Below, one piece after another: positions 1 through 10,740 of a stretch of 64,000 bases of DNA. The translations under genes and the position numbers were made by a program. Source of the stretch: Nomia melanderi (Eukaryota > Arthropoda > Insecta > Hymenoptera > Halictidae); assembly GCF_051020985.1 (NCBI RefSeq), contig NC_135003.1, positions 6,255,501-6,319,500 on the forward strand, written 5' to 3'. The notes beneath the pieces are model-generated. The model searched no databases and was not told the DNA's origin. It was given only the letters and a program-made list of their open reading frames with translations. Each line of letters begins with the position of its first letter. Position 1 is the stretch's first letter.

Positions 1-119
1 TGTACTTGCCTCTGATTTCAATAATGATTACATTAACAATACAAGGTAAGTACAAAGAATTCAATACCGACACTTGGATTAAAAGAAAAAAACTGTTAGT
101 ACTAAAACACTGAAATAGT

Positions 120-345
120 TCTTTACGTATTTCATTCAATCATTGATTCAATTCAAATTCAATTCATCAAAATTCATTCAATTTAAACTCAATTTAAATT
201 CAATTCAAATTCAATTCAAATTCAATTCAAATTCAACTCGAATTCAATTCATCAAAATTCAATCAATTTAAATTTAATTCAAACTTAATTCAAATTCACT
301 TCATTTAATGCAAATTGAATTCAAACTGAATTCAAATTCAATTTA
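120..345. repeat. 11-bp AATTC-type minisatellite
   Basis: The block is built from TTCAAATTCAA units. At about 195-250 at least five near-perfect copies run at an 11-bp period, and degenerate copies continue to about 345. It is AT-rich with almost no G on the + strand. The short open frames here are artefacts of the repeat. Bases 1-119 are AT-rich with no structure I recognise. Confidence 0.8.
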
Positions 346-389
346 TCGAATTCATTTCATTCAAATCTTTCTATCTTTTACTTTGTTAA

Positions 390-955
390 ATTATCCTTGG
401 CGAATGAATGGCTCATTCAATACTACAAGTATTAAGGATGAGAATTCAGATGTTGAGCTCTTGGATTCGACGTCAGCTCGCGGCGTGGCCGACTCGTCTT
501 ATCATCCCGATCCAAGTTTTCGATCAATGCCACTCAACCAGACTCACGCTCCCCCTCCCCCCTCTCACCAAGTTTCGTTCGCGGTTCCCCGTTAACGTGT
601 TAATTCAAAACGTGTTCGCGTGTCACGCTCCCGTGACACGTAATCTGATAGGACACCATCTATTTACCTGGAGCGCTTATCCGGCCGGTTAAACGGCGCC
701 GCGCCGCACGGCGAGTGCTGAAAGCCGAACACCGCTAATTTTCCCGGCAATCGGGAATTATTGTGGCCGTGCGCGTGCTACGGAAACCCTCGTAAGTCGT
801 TTCTCTTGTTAACCGTCTTCCACCGTATGATTTATCGCGTGACCGGGGTTCGCGAAGTTTTATTTCAAATCATTTCCCAACACGGAATGAAATTATGTAT
901 ATTGGACCGACTGCAAGAAGATTTCTTCACGCGTTTCTCGAGGAAGTTTGAAGGT
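390..955. other. GC-rich CpG-dense island 1
   Basis: A roughly 550-bp island rich in CpG, with a C-run near 550-570 and very GC-rich sequence near 685-715. It contains a perfect inverted repeat (listed separately) and homeodomain-like GCTAATTTT. Overlapping open frames exist on the + strand, but none looks like a protein. It may be regulatory; I see no promoter core that settles it. Confidence 0.5.
619..640. promoter_or_regulatory. 9-bp perfect inverted repeat in island 1
   Basis: CGTGTCACG, a 4-base spacer CTCC, then CGTGACACG. The dyad could bind a dimeric factor or form a small hairpin. No ligand or factor can be named from sequence alone. Confidence 0.45.
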
Positions 956-1300
956 GAAAATTGTGTTGGTAAATTCAACTCTAGATGTTGATGGTATGGT
1001 GAAGATATTGTAGGAATTCAGGTGGAATTCTCAGTAAATTCCGGCGGAATCGACGTTCCAAACACTGAGGAAGAGGAATCTTATTAGAATATGATTTCAG
1101 AAATATTTCAGTGGAATTCACAATTAACGCAGATGGAATTCCACTTGAACTCAACGCCAATAATATTCTAATCAGCTGTCAATTAAATTTCAGTAGAATT
1201 TACTTGGAATTCTATATTATATATTACCCAAATTCTACAAGAAATCCAATATTCCAAGTTTGAATTCCAGTAGCAAAAGCGTATGTTTTATGAGGTGTCC
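955..1300. repeat. GAATTC-rich interspersed simple repeat
   Basis: GGAATTC, AGAATTC and AATTCC words recur every 20-40 bp in otherwise AT-rich DNA. The spacing is irregular, so this is a word-enriched block and not a clean tandem array. Similar blocks lie at 1660-2110 and 3820-4110. Confidence 0.5.
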
Positions 1301-1655
1301 CGTATCCACTCATTCATGGATAATTCGTGGCGCCTTCATAAGTGTCCCCCGCGGTCACCGGTGACCGCGCCAAGAAACCAGTGGCCCGTGGAATGTTTGA
1401 CAACACTTCGGCTCGTTATATTCCGCGGTGGATGGTTTTCAACGCGATCTAGCGTTCTAGCCACCGCGCTCCGTCGCGACGAACCGTTCTCTCGGCTGCT
1501 GACAGATATGCAAATGAACACCAAGGCGTGGTGAAACGGTTGCGCAACGGATTTGCATCTGTTGCCTTTCTTCGAGATTATGTAAAGCGATGAGAATTCG
1601 CGCGACTCGCTTTCCGGTGTGTTTCTAGAAACGGTGTGTGCTATTGGGGAGAACT
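1300..1655. other. GC-rich island 2
   Basis: CpG-dense island containing a 20-bp perfect palindrome. A 164-codon minus-strand frame (1336-1830) and an 83-codon plus-strand frame cross it. The minus-strand frame runs into the simple-repeat block, so I read both as chance. The right flank is G-rich and the left flank is C/A-rich. Confidence 0.5.
1350..1369. promoter_or_regulatory. 20-bp perfect palindrome with nuclear-receptor-like half-sites
   Basis: The palindrome reads CGCGGTCACC followed by its exact reverse complement. It contains GGTCA and TGACC half-sites in inverted orientation with a 4-base spacer. GGTCA/TGACC is the classic nuclear-receptor half-site; the usual response-element spacings are 1 or 3, so receptor binding is only a possibility. 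Confidence 0.45.
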
Positions 1656-2300
1656 TTGGTGGAATTTTGAAGTGAGATGGGTAATTTGAAGAGTTGGTAG
1701 GGGAGTCTTGATAGAAGAGGGAAATTTGATGGAATTCCGGGTGAATTCTGATGCTATTTGTGATGGAAGTCTGAAAAAAATGAAATGAATTTAATGTTGG
1801 TAATATTTTGAGAGACTGTATGGAATTCATATGTAATTTTAACGGTGTTTTGATGGAAATTCAATCTTAATTAATCGATGACAATAATGCTGTAGAATTC
1901 TCAAAGTATTTCAACTAAAATGCAACAAAACTTAAGTGGACAATGAATAACAGATTTAACTTTAAAGACAGAGAAAAGAAATTTCTTTCGATTTCCAATA
2001 GAATTCACCATTATATTACCAGAAATCTACTAAACATTTCATTATCCCCTGCAAATTTTACATTCATCAATAAAATTCCTCTAGAATTCTATTAAGTACC
2101 AATAGAATTGCTGCAAGATTCTATTGTACTAAAGGCCAATATATTTCCACCAAAATTACTCTTCAATTTCAACAAAAACCCCTAAACGATCCAAAATCTC
2201 AAATAACCAATGAATAATCAACAAAATCCTAAAAGTATCACTTACCCAAAATCCTCGAACAAATTCTCTAAATTTCTCCTAAACCACTGAACTTCCAAAA
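1655..2300. repeat. GAATTC-rich block passing into A/C-rich spacer
   Basis: GGAATTC/AGAATTC/AATTCC words recur from about 1660 to 2110. The first part is G-rich (GGTAGGGGAGTC-like) and the second part is C/A-rich, running up to the next island. No coding or RNA signal seen. Confidence 0.45.
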
Positions 2301-2690
2301 CGAATTCCTCAATCAGCTTTAAAGAACGTCCCCCGTATGCGAGATAGTAGAAACGTTTGATTCTGGAATAGCATTTTCGTGGAAGATAGCTCGGTATCGC
2401 GTGATCGAAGGAAATCACTGATCCTCCTCGAAAACTGGAAACATCTCTCTTGCGCGAATCGAAAATCCTATCGATTCCGTGGAGCCCTGATAGGTTTCTT
2501 TCTCGCGTCATGGTTTTCCCTTTCGCGTAATCCACTCTGACGATCGATTCCCGTGCGGCCACGTCACGTGATTCGCTCTCCCGTTGAGGCTCAGCAAACG
2601 GGAATGCAAAATTTATGGGCACCGAACCGACGGCGTTCCACGGAATTCAATCAACCGATATCGCTGTCATGCTTCGATATTCATGGTGAC
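2300..2690. other. GC-rich island 3 with TCACGTGA E-box
   Basis: Island of moderate GC with an 8-bp palindromic E-box TCACGTGA at 2564-2571, a site type bound by bHLH-zip factors (USF/MITF class). A 126-codon minus-strand frame (2242-2622) spans it. Its translation is arginine-rich and not recognisable, so it is not called as a gene. Confidence 0.4.
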
Positions 2691-3400
2691 TGAGAAGAGA
2701 AAAAAATTTCGAGCAGCGAATAAAGACAGAAAAATCTTAGGACAAAAAAAGAAAGATTGCGAAACAAGAGAGGCAAAGAAAAGAAAGGATCGTGCAATCA
2801 AAAGAAAAAACTGAAAAGTGAAAAAGGAGAAGAAAGATGGCGGAGTGAGAGATAAAAAAGAAAAAAAATTGCGGAGCGAGGATGGAAAAGGGAATAAAAT
2901 TACTCAGGGACGAAAGAAAAAGATTTTGAGGCTTGGTAAAAAATGGCGACCTGAATAGGGGAAAAGAGATTGTGATGTGGGAAAAGAAAAAGAAAAAGGA
3001 ATTCTGAGGCAGAGGAACAGATTTTGAGGTGGTAAAAGGAAGAAAAGTTGGTGGAATGAGAAAAGGAAAATATTTCAAAGACAGGAAAGAAATAGAAAAT
3101 GAAATCATGAAGAAAGGAAGAAAAAAGTTTTGTGGTAAGAGCAAAAAAAATAACACAAGAAAAGATTGCAAAGTTAAACAAATGTTTGGAAAGAAAGAAA
3201 ATAAATGTGCAAAATATAAATCTCAGATAAAGATAATTTTGAGGTTAAAAAAAAAATATTTTGAGGCAAGGAAAGGAAATAAAATCGTTAAACCGGGGAA
3301 AAGATGATTATGAAATAAGAAAAGAAAAAACAGGATTGTGAAATTATAAAAGGAAAAGAGATTGTGATACGAGAAGAGACGAGAAAAAAATAATTGAATT
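2690..3400 (+). repeat. Polypurine tract, about 0.7 kb
   Basis: The + strand is almost entirely A and G (GAAAAG, GAGAAAAG, AAAGAAAAAG words), with few pyrimidines. No fixed period is obvious. Lysine-rich + strand frames and Phe/Ser/Leu-rich minus-strand frames here are compositional artefacts. Such tracts can form triplex or R-loop structures. Confidence 0.8.
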
Positions 3401-3700
3401 CGTGGCTCAAGCATGACGCTATCACAGCGTTCGGCCCACGAAACACGCCCGGAAATGGAGAGTATCTGACCGCTTCCGGCCCGTATTTCTACGAACAGAA
3501 AGTAACATATTTCCAGAGATTTATCTGACGACACGATTTTCCCTTTCTCCCCTCGGTCGTTTTCTCTGGCGACGCCATTCTGTGACCGGCTTCTTATTGA
3601 GCTCCGATTCAATAATCCGATTGTATGCTATTAATTTTGATGAGCGTCTCTATCTCGCGAAACAGCCTCTCTTTGTTATCGAGAATGGCTCACGTTTGAG
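3400..3700. other. GC-rich island 4
   Basis: About 300 bp of higher-GC sequence with several CpG sites between the polypurine tract and a GAATTC block. No reading frame or RNA fold stands out. Confidence 0.45.
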
Positions 3701-4250
3701 ATCAGATTGTAGGGCTGTTGGAGACGAGGAACGTTGACAATGATCCAGCGTGATTGGTAGAAGACAGGGACGCTGTTGCTTTCAGATTTTTGTAGAATAA
3801 TAACTGAAGCTTGATGGGATTATATAAAGGTAGAATTCCAGGTAACTGTTGACTGGAATTGAAAGCGATTTTCGTGGAATTCCACTGGTATTCGAATGAA
3901 ATTTTGTACCGATAGAATTCGAGGGAATTTTTGTAGGTAATGTAATGCGAATTCGTGTGGAATTCCAACGGACTTCGAGTGCAGTTGTATACTAATTAGA
4001 CCTCTGTCAATTACTATCAGAAACTTTTAAAAACCTACATGGAATTCTAATAGAATCAAACAAAATTCCTACAAGAATTCCAATAAAATTCTAACAGGAA
4101 TTCCACAAAAATTCCAATAAAATATCAAAACCACTCTAATAATTAAAATCCTTTTGAAATAAAACATCCCAAACAATAAAACCAACAATATAAATAAAAA
4201 TTCTCTTTACATTCCTTCTACAGTGCAAAAAATCATGCTCGAACTGCCCA
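3700..4250. repeat. GAATTC-rich block, G-rich then C/A-rich
   Basis: GGAATTCC, AGAATTCG and AATTCC words recur from about 3820 to 4110, with spacing near 20-40 bp. The DNA becomes C/A-rich towards 4250. The block resembles 955-1300 and 1655-2110, so the first 4 kb share one word family. Confidence 0.5.
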
Positions 4251-4650
4251 AGATTCGCAATCCGCTGACGTCAAGGCTCATTCGAATATATTTCTTTTTG
4301 GAAAGATAGCAGCGCTACCGTTTTAAGTAGAAACGATTCCGCATAAACGGTAACGATATTTACCGGTATACTAGAGGCGAGGAAAGCCGCGCGACAATCC
4401 CCATTCCCATGTAAAATCGTATTCCGATACAGCGAACGACGCGTCCACCCGTTACGTCGCCGCTGGAAATGAAAAGACTTTCTATATCCGTTCCCTGATC
4501 CGCATCGCCCAGTTTTCGCTTCCCCCGTTGAACGGTGGCCCCAGCAACAGCGCCTTGAGAACTACCCGCAGCCTTTGCGCGTCGCGACGCTATGTTATTA
4601 TTTACCATCTTCGAGAGAGAGAGGGAGAGAGAGCGATTTTGATTACATAT
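4250..4650. other. GC-rich island 5 with CRE and GA repeat
   Basis: CpG-rich island. A perfect TGACGTCA (CREB/ATF consensus) lies at 4266-4273. An interrupted GA repeat lies at about 4613-4633 at the right edge. Short frames on both strands are not protein-like. Confidence 0.5.
4266..4273. promoter_or_regulatory. TGACGTCA cAMP-response-element match
   Basis: Exact 8-bp palindromic CRE. It sits in a CpG-dense island, which supports a regulatory reading, but a single 8-mer is weak evidence. Another copy lies at 46042-46049. Confidence 0.35.
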
Positions 4651-5420
4651 TCCACGGTCGAGATTCTTTCTACTCGGGAGAGATGTTTTTCATTTAACGG
4701 AAGAAAAATATATTCATCGGGTAACATCGTTTTAGAAAAGACCTATGGGGTGTTTAATGGAACTGAAATAAGCTGTAGCTTTAGAAAAATGGCAGAAGGG
4801 ACATTTGAAAATATTACAGTTCATTTATGATTTAGATTATTTGGAATATATTAGTAACTAGATTTGATTATTAATTGAATAATTGATTATTAAATAATTT
4901 GATTATTAATTGATAAAGAATCGATGTTTCATTATTTTGATAAGAAAAGATATGAAAATTCCTATTTTGCATTATCTAGTACTTATTGAAGTTATCAACA
5001 ACTTAAGATTATAAAAGCACCAATAATTGAATCATTCTCAGTTTCAACATTATCTAAACTGAATTTAACTAACGAATCATTAATCAACTATAACATACCA
5101 ATTTTAACAGTTTTCATATTGATCTCTATTTAATTACTTCATATAATATTCACTCAAATAGTAAATTCACTAGTTTCGCTAGTGTCATCTATAGTACATC
5201 AACAAATCAAACAAATCAATATGCCAACTACAAAATGTCCAATCCGAATTTAAAATATCAATTTTCAATTCAACCCTATTTAACAACTCGTTACAATCAT
5301 TCCAATAATCACATGATCAAATAACTCTCACTACCAAAGAACCACATTCTAAATTACCCAAACCAACAAGAAGACAATGTTTCTTCACTCCTAATCTACT
5401 AAACCAAAAGCGCATTGTAT
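4650..5420. other. AT-rich spacer
   Basis: AT-rich DNA with TTGATTATTAAT-like words near 4850-4920 that recur with a period near 8 bp. The right part (about 5210-5420) is strongly C/A-rich: by hand count 5341-5400 has 18 C and 3 G. No gene seen. Confidence 0.5.
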
Positions 5421-5830
5421 CGTCCATTGTCCAACAAATGACACGGACCGCAGGGTAGCGCGCAGAAACGCGCGGATCAACGGCGCGCACGGCCTGATGA
5501 AGTTAAGTGGTCGGACGGTGCCTGGGCTAATTAAGTTAGTTAGTTCGGAGGTTTGCGCAGGGACCTGCATTAACTCGCTGAATGTTCAGAATGTGGGAAA
5601 TGTTATTTACGACACTTTCCAGCCCCGACCGGCCCTTAAACACGCCCAGAACCGGCTGCCAGTGACTTTGCGATCCTACCCAACCCCTACCGGAATCGAT
5701 ATAAGCTGGCTCGCAAACGGGGTTGTCGACCGAAAACTTCCCTTTCGAAGGAGAACGGTATTTTTCAGCGAATCGTCGACTTTTCTTCGAGGAAACTTCT
5801 ACGGAGTTTCTTCTGTGTAACGTGCTTTTC
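5420..5830. other. GC-rich island 6
   Basis: CpG-dense island with a 107-codon + frame (5497-5820) that I cannot match to a family. The translation has no recognisable domain, and high GC alone can keep a frame open. The left flank is C/A-rich and the right flank strongly T/G-rich. Confidence 0.45.
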
Positions 5831-5849
5831 GGATTTCAGAGATTTTCTA

Positions 5850-5940
5850 GAGAATTTTCTAGATTTTCTTTGAATAATTGGTATTTCCATTGTTTCACCT
5901 ATTTCTCTAGTGTATTTTAGTTGCTTTTTGGGTTACAGTA
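5850..5940 (+). repeat. Direct duplication, copy 1
   Basis: The segment shares TGTATTTTAGTTGCT and aligned flanks of about 60 bp with a second copy 411 bp downstream. The flanking words (GG-A-TTCC-TTGTTT) align at roughly 80 percent by eye. It lies in a T/G-rich spacer. Confidence 0.5.
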
Positions 5941-6260
5941 GTTTGTTTTGATGTTCCTTCAGGTAGTGAGTTTATATTTGTAGTGTTTTTTTAATGGCTT
6001 GTACCTTTTTTTTATAGGTTATATCGTGTTGTTGTTTTAATATTGAGGTTATGAAGTCATTTTAATCGTATTCTTTTTGGGCTATGGATTCTTATTGTTT
6101 GTTCTTTCAATTTTTTAATTCAATTTTTTTTTAATAAATTCAGTCTTATTTTTTAAATAAATTTGTTTTTCCTTTATACTTAAAATTTTTGTATAATAAG
6201 GTATTTCAGTTTGACAAAATACACGTGAGTTGTCTATACAACATTTTGATGATTTTGGCA
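5940..6260. other. T/G-rich spacer
   Basis: Strongly T- and G-rich on the + strand: 5941-6000 has 14 G and 4 C by hand count. No open frame or RNA fold of note. Confidence 0.5.
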
Positions 6261-6350
6261 GAGTTCCTAGAGGCGTTCACCTTTGAATTTGGCAATTCCT
6301 TTGTTTTCCTCGTTCCTCTTGTGTATTTTAGTTGCTCCCTGAGTTTGACT
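6260..6350 (+). repeat. Direct duplication, copy 2
   Basis: Second copy of the 5850-5940 segment, with TGTATTTTAGTTGCT at 6322. The minus-strand frame at 6206-6490 (94 codons, Lys/Arg-rich) crosses it and is not recognisable. Confidence 0.5.
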
Positions 6351-6980
6351 ATTTTGTAAGTCTTCCTTAGGACAGCAGCTTTGTTTCTGTTACAATCTTC
6401 CTCTGTTCCTTGTATATATAATCTTTCTTCCCTTACAATTTCGTAATTATGTGTGTGCCAGGAGAAGGCGCTCTTCCTTCTAGGAAGCAACTCCGCCCAT
6501 TTTCTGTTTTAAAATACTATTTCCCTTCTAACCCTGCTCTTTTACTAAATAAGGAACATTCACGAAAATTTAGAATTTCCAAAATTAATTTATGAAAACA
6601 AAAACAAAAAGAAGATTAGGGCAAGATTCATTTTCTTATCTTAACCGTCTTTTCATATTTTACAAAATTCATCGTGCAATAAATTCATTAAGATCCACTT
6701 CAATCATTACTTAGTAATTTACTAAACTACCATTCATTAAACTAAGAGTAATAAACTTGAAAATTACAATAACTCAAACGCAATAAAATTAATTTTTTAA
6801 TTTTTTAAATTTTCCTAAATCTTCTTTTCTTCTTTCAATTTCTTTCACTTTAATCAAGCTAAAGGAAACATTCTGCATATTCTTCAAAACTCATTCTCGA
6901 AACTCCAGATCGAATTCATCAAAAATTTGACAGAAAGATAGTATTCCCAAGTATATATATATTCCACCTTATACTCAATT
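6350..6980. other. AT-rich spacer
   Basis: AT-rich, turning C/A-rich towards the right. No gene, RNA or clear repeat seen. Confidence 0.4.
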
Positions 6981-6983
6981 TCC

Positions 6984-7335
6984 TTGAATTCTGCAATACC
7001 ATTTATAAAACTTAAAATTCTCCAATATTATTTTCCCACAGATTTTCAATTTGCTTTACAAAACCTATATTTCTCTACTTCCTTCTACAAAATCCAAATT
7101 TTTCCAATTCCATTTTCAAAACTTAAATTTCTCCTATTTTCCGTACAAAACCCAAAATTCTCCAATTTCTCTTACAAAATCCGAACTTCTTCAATTTTCC
7201 TTACAAAATCCAAATTCTGCAATTTTCTGTACAAAGCCCAAAAATCTCCAATTAAATTAAAAAAATCCAAATTCCTCCAATTTTTCTTAGAAAACTCAAA
7301 TAGTCCAATTCCTTCTACAAAGCTCGAAGCTCCCC
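6984..7335 (+). repeat. Degenerate minisatellite, about 30-bp period
   Basis: The core CCAATTTTCCTTACAAAATC recurs about every 30 bp, roughly ten times. The 176-codon and 69-codon + frames here translate into repeated Phe/Ser/Lys/Asn segments and are made by the repeat. I therefore do not call them genes. Confidence 0.7.
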
Positions 7336-7379
7336 AATGTTTTCAGCGCATAACCAAAACTCATCTTCCAAAAAATAAT

Positions 7380-7800
7380 TTCAATAAGTCGGTTCGCAGT
7401 TTATCGCGTCAATTCGAGTGCGATCGCAGAAACAGGATCAGGTTCTCCCACCTGTATTTTTCATCACACGATGGAATCGAGATGAAAGCGTGTGTTGGTC
7501 CTCTGAGAAGATGATTTCCGTGTCTGAATGCGCTCCGCGAGGGTTGAGGCGCGTCTGTATCTCGATATTACAAAAGTTCGTCTAGACTGGAATCGCGCGG
7601 AACGGAATGGCCCGAAACATCGCGCGCGCTTTTTTCTATAGGGAAAAGATTGCTAAGCTCCGCTTAGGGGTAATTTGCGAGAAGCCATCGTCGGGACGTC
7701 TAAGAAGCCAGGCAGGCTTTGCTTGCCAACAGAGACACGTCGATAACGTGGGTCTGAGTAGACGATTAGAACGGACGGTAATTTAGGCCGTCTTCTTTCT
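7380..7800. other. GC-rich island 7
   Basis: CpG-dense island with GCGCGCGCTTTTTT-like sequence near 7620-7640. No frame with protein character. Confidence 0.45.
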
Positions 7801-8100
7801 CTTCTTAAAGAGACAGAGAAATTTCTGAGTAAATAAAAATAAACGGAGAAAGAAAGAAATTTTGAGTCAATTTTTATTTCTTCGGCTTTTTTTAGGACAC
7901 AGTTTATATTAGACTGTAGCATTTTTTAAATACTATATCTATATAAATATTATACTAAATAATATATTAAATGCCACATCTAATGTCTTACTAAATACTA
8001 TTCTAAATACTAGGTAAATCGTCACCACATCTCTAAGAAAAGACCAATTCTTTCAACAAACAAGAAACTCCCCAAATTCTTCAATCAAATCACCAACCGA
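7800..8100. other. AT-rich spacer, C/A-rich on its right
   Basis: AT-rich DNA with several ACTAAATACTA-like words near 7920-8010. By hand count 8041-8100 has 19 C and 3 G. No gene seen. Confidence 0.45.
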
Positions 8101-8760
8101 AAACATTCCAAACAATCCGTACACTCGACACCCCAAAAACCTGCGCCAGCAAATTCTAAAAAAAATCGTTCCGCATTCGATAAGCGTCTCGCAACTTAAA
8201 TGCAGCCGTGCAGAATCAGCCTCGAAGTAGCTCGGTCGGACCAATCAAGAAGCCCCCCGAGAATCTAAACCAATAGAGGGGCTTCCTCGAGGATAGCGAA
8301 TGCAGACGGCGCGCGCGAAACTCTTAACTCGATTTGGCCGCGGCGGCGTTAAAATACAGCTGGCCCGGAAATTACAAATTAAAATCCGGTGCTCGACAAT
8401 GAGAGAGCTGGGACCAACCCCTTTTCATCCCCCGCAAGCGACTGTCCGCAGACCGCCTTTCATCACCTTTGACACCTTAACGTCCATTCACAGTCGCGCG
8501 AATTCATCGTCGACGACGACGACGACGTTATAATTTTCTTTGAAAAGGAAAGTTTGTTTCGCCGAAAAAAAAGTTTCGCGAGCGGCTTCAAAGGATTCTG
8601 TTCCCCTGGTAGAGGCCACTTGATGCCATTCACGTTCTGCCAAACGATTCTTTATTCGAGTTGGCGATTGTCCACCCTCGCGACGGGATAATGACGAGTT
8701 ACGTTGTGCGACGGGGAGCCGACGGTCTCGCATTAAATGAGAGTACAGTAGCGCTCGAAA
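8100..8760. other. GC-rich island 8 with (GAC)5
   Basis: CpG-dense island. A perfect (GAC)5 microsatellite lies at 8512-8526. Short frames on both strands near it are Thr/Ser- or Arg-rich and not protein-like. The right flank is strongly G-rich: 8761-8820 has 20 G and 2 C. Confidence 0.5.
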
Positions 8761-8941
8761 GTATATGGGGATGTAGGGATATTTGAGGGTTTTTGAAATG
8801 GCGTTTTTGGTTAATGCTTTGGGCGAACGTGAAACTTGGAATTGGATTGGTTTAGATTTTCTGTTGGAAAAGGTTTTCGAAAGTTATATATATAGCTTAG
8901 GTGTTTTGAAAGAGTTATTGGTTAATTAGGATGAAATTGTG
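8760..8941. other. G/T-rich right flank of island 8
   Basis: GGGG, GAGGG and TTGG words dominate. No frame or fold seen. It forms the G-rich arm of the island-flank skew described in the findings. Confidence 0.5.
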
Positions 8942-9101
8942 GAATTATAGAATAATAGAATTATTGAATTATCGAATTTAGTACTGTAAATCTATAAAAC
9001 TATAGAATTACATAAATATAGAAACATAGGATCAAAGAACTATAGAATTATATAGCTATAAAGTCATCGAATCATAGAATCACAGAACTACACAGTGACA
9101 A
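8942..9101 (+). repeat. 8-bp periodic AT-rich block, about 20 units
   Basis: The sequence can be read as consecutive 8-mers such as GAATTATA, GAATAATA, GAATTATT, AACTATAG and AATCATAG for about 160 bp with little slippage. Unit sequence drifts but the phase is kept. Confidence 0.65.
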
Positions 9102-9350
9102 TTACAGAACTCAATCTCAAATTCCTTTAAATTTTCTCGTCTCGAAAAAAATTTCCAAAAAAATCACAGCCTTCATATATTTCTTTTACACTTCAATATT
9201 ATCTCATCATTCCATTCATCTTTAAAATTCCAAGAATAACAATTTACACAAACATTCCAATTTTCCAATCACATCCAACTAAATTCAAAAAATCATGTTT
9301 GTAGTCTATACGTCTGCCAATCTTATTTTTATTTATTTACGGCAGAAATT
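9101..9350. other. C/A-rich left flank of island 9
   Basis: C- and A-rich on the + strand with very few G. No gene seen. Confidence 0.4.
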
Positions 9351-9690
9351 TAATACTTAACGAGCGATAGTGTACGTGGCGCCGCATGAAAAGCCCGCAG
9401 ACGAGATCCACGTGATTCACGAGGGGTTGAGCTCGCCCGCGGGCGCGCGCGACCCTCGAGGACCCGGCGCCGCTGTCCTCCGTCTTTTTCATTTGTCTCG
9501 ACGCTGCTGCACTCGAATGCATCTCGGTGCAGCGGCGCGTAACGCCTCCAGACGAGGGACCGACCGCGGCACTCTTTCCATGGGAACGTAAGTCGCCGTG
9601 CAAATCCTAAGAACTCGAAGAGAATAAACGAGTTTAGGGGTGATTCTCACCCCCTCGGAGGCAGGCCGAGTATGGATGACAGTAATTTGC
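9350..9690. other. GC-rich island 9
   Basis: Very CpG-dense, GC-rich core near 9430-9560. Three overlapping frames on both strands are Arg/Ala-rich by-products of composition. The right flank is T/G-rich. Confidence 0.5.
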
Positions 9691-10320
9691 AAGAATTAGT
9701 TGGAATGGCATGTAGTTAAATGTGAATTATTCTATTTAGTTTGTTGTTGGTTTTGTGTTATGTTTAATAGGATAGACATGAATTTAATTATCAGTTTTGT
9801 GGTTTAGGGATTTGGAAAATATTTGGCTATTGTGTACTGTAGGAAAAGAATGTAATAGTATAAAATATTATTAATTTTAATAGTACAGTTATTGGTATTT
9901 ACTTGTTAATATTTAATCAATAATCCATTTTATTAATTTCTAAACGTTGATTAACGAATGTTACTAAGCTGAAGTTAAATATACCAACATTGAATAACTT
10001 ATAAAATCTCATAAAATCAATTACATATTTATAAGATCAAAGCTGTAATGTCCTTTGTACTATAACTTATCTAAACAACTTTGCCTAGTTCTCACACAAT
10101 CTCATGATCATTTTAATTCTTCCAATAGTTCAAACTCAAATAACTACCGTCATACTCACCAATCAACAAGTAAATCTCTTAAATCCCTATCACTTAAACT
10201 AATAACACTCCAAAACCTTGCAAGCAACAAGCTTCTTTCTTTTTAACCACTCCAGAACACAAAACTTGATTCTTCTCCGCTTGTAACTGCCAACTTCACT
10301 TCCAACAAATAGAAATATTC
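9690..10320. other. AT-rich spacer
   Basis: G/T-rich at 9690-9850, AT-rich in the middle, C/A-rich at 10060-10310. No gene seen; the small + frame at 10055 is Asn/Ser/Leu-rich and compositional. Confidence 0.45.
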
Positions 10321-10740
10321 CTATCATTACTGTGAACGCACGATACACATAAAAGTCGTATTTTATACATGCGAAGTGCGTGTTCGTAGTGTTTAGCATA
10401 TGGACAAAAATTGAGCATACTGTTGCTTTGTCTGTGTCTGGTCGAGTCAGCCAGCCAGTCAGTCAGCCGGTTCCTCAAATATACAGGGAGAGGAGTGTAG
10501 ACACTGTCTATAAACTGACAGAGCACACGCAACGCCTATCACCTTTGTTCCGCGTCTGTCCGGGTGCAGCGCCCTGTACGTGGACTGGCAAACAAGAGCT
10601 GTTCAGAGCCTTGCGCAGCGTTGTCTGCCGTCGAACGAGGAGGAAGAGGTGGAGGCAGGCGAGACCTCGTAATTCCCTCTTGTCGCAATTAGGAGATTAA
10701 GCGGGCGGCGCGTGTATCGATCATCCTTACAACCGTCCGA
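10320..10740. other. GC-rich island 10 with CAGC/CAGT tetranucleotide repeat
   Basis: Island with a short AGTC/AGCC tetranucleotide array at about 10445-10470. A 106-codon + frame (10380-10700) covers it. Its translation shows VSQPVSQPV from the repeat and then Arg-rich sequence, so it is not called. Confidence 0.45.

Noticed and set aside
1336..1830. 164-codon minus-strand frame
   Set aside because: It spans an island and a GAATTC simple-repeat block with a change in composition partway; no family recognised.
2737..3171. 144-codon minus-strand frame with apparent membrane segments
   Set aside because: Phe/Leu/Ser-rich only because the opposite strand is polypurine.
6984..7514. 176-codon + frame
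   Set aside because: It is generated by a roughly 30-bp minisatellite; the repeated Phe/Lys/Asn/Ser pattern follows the DNA repeat.
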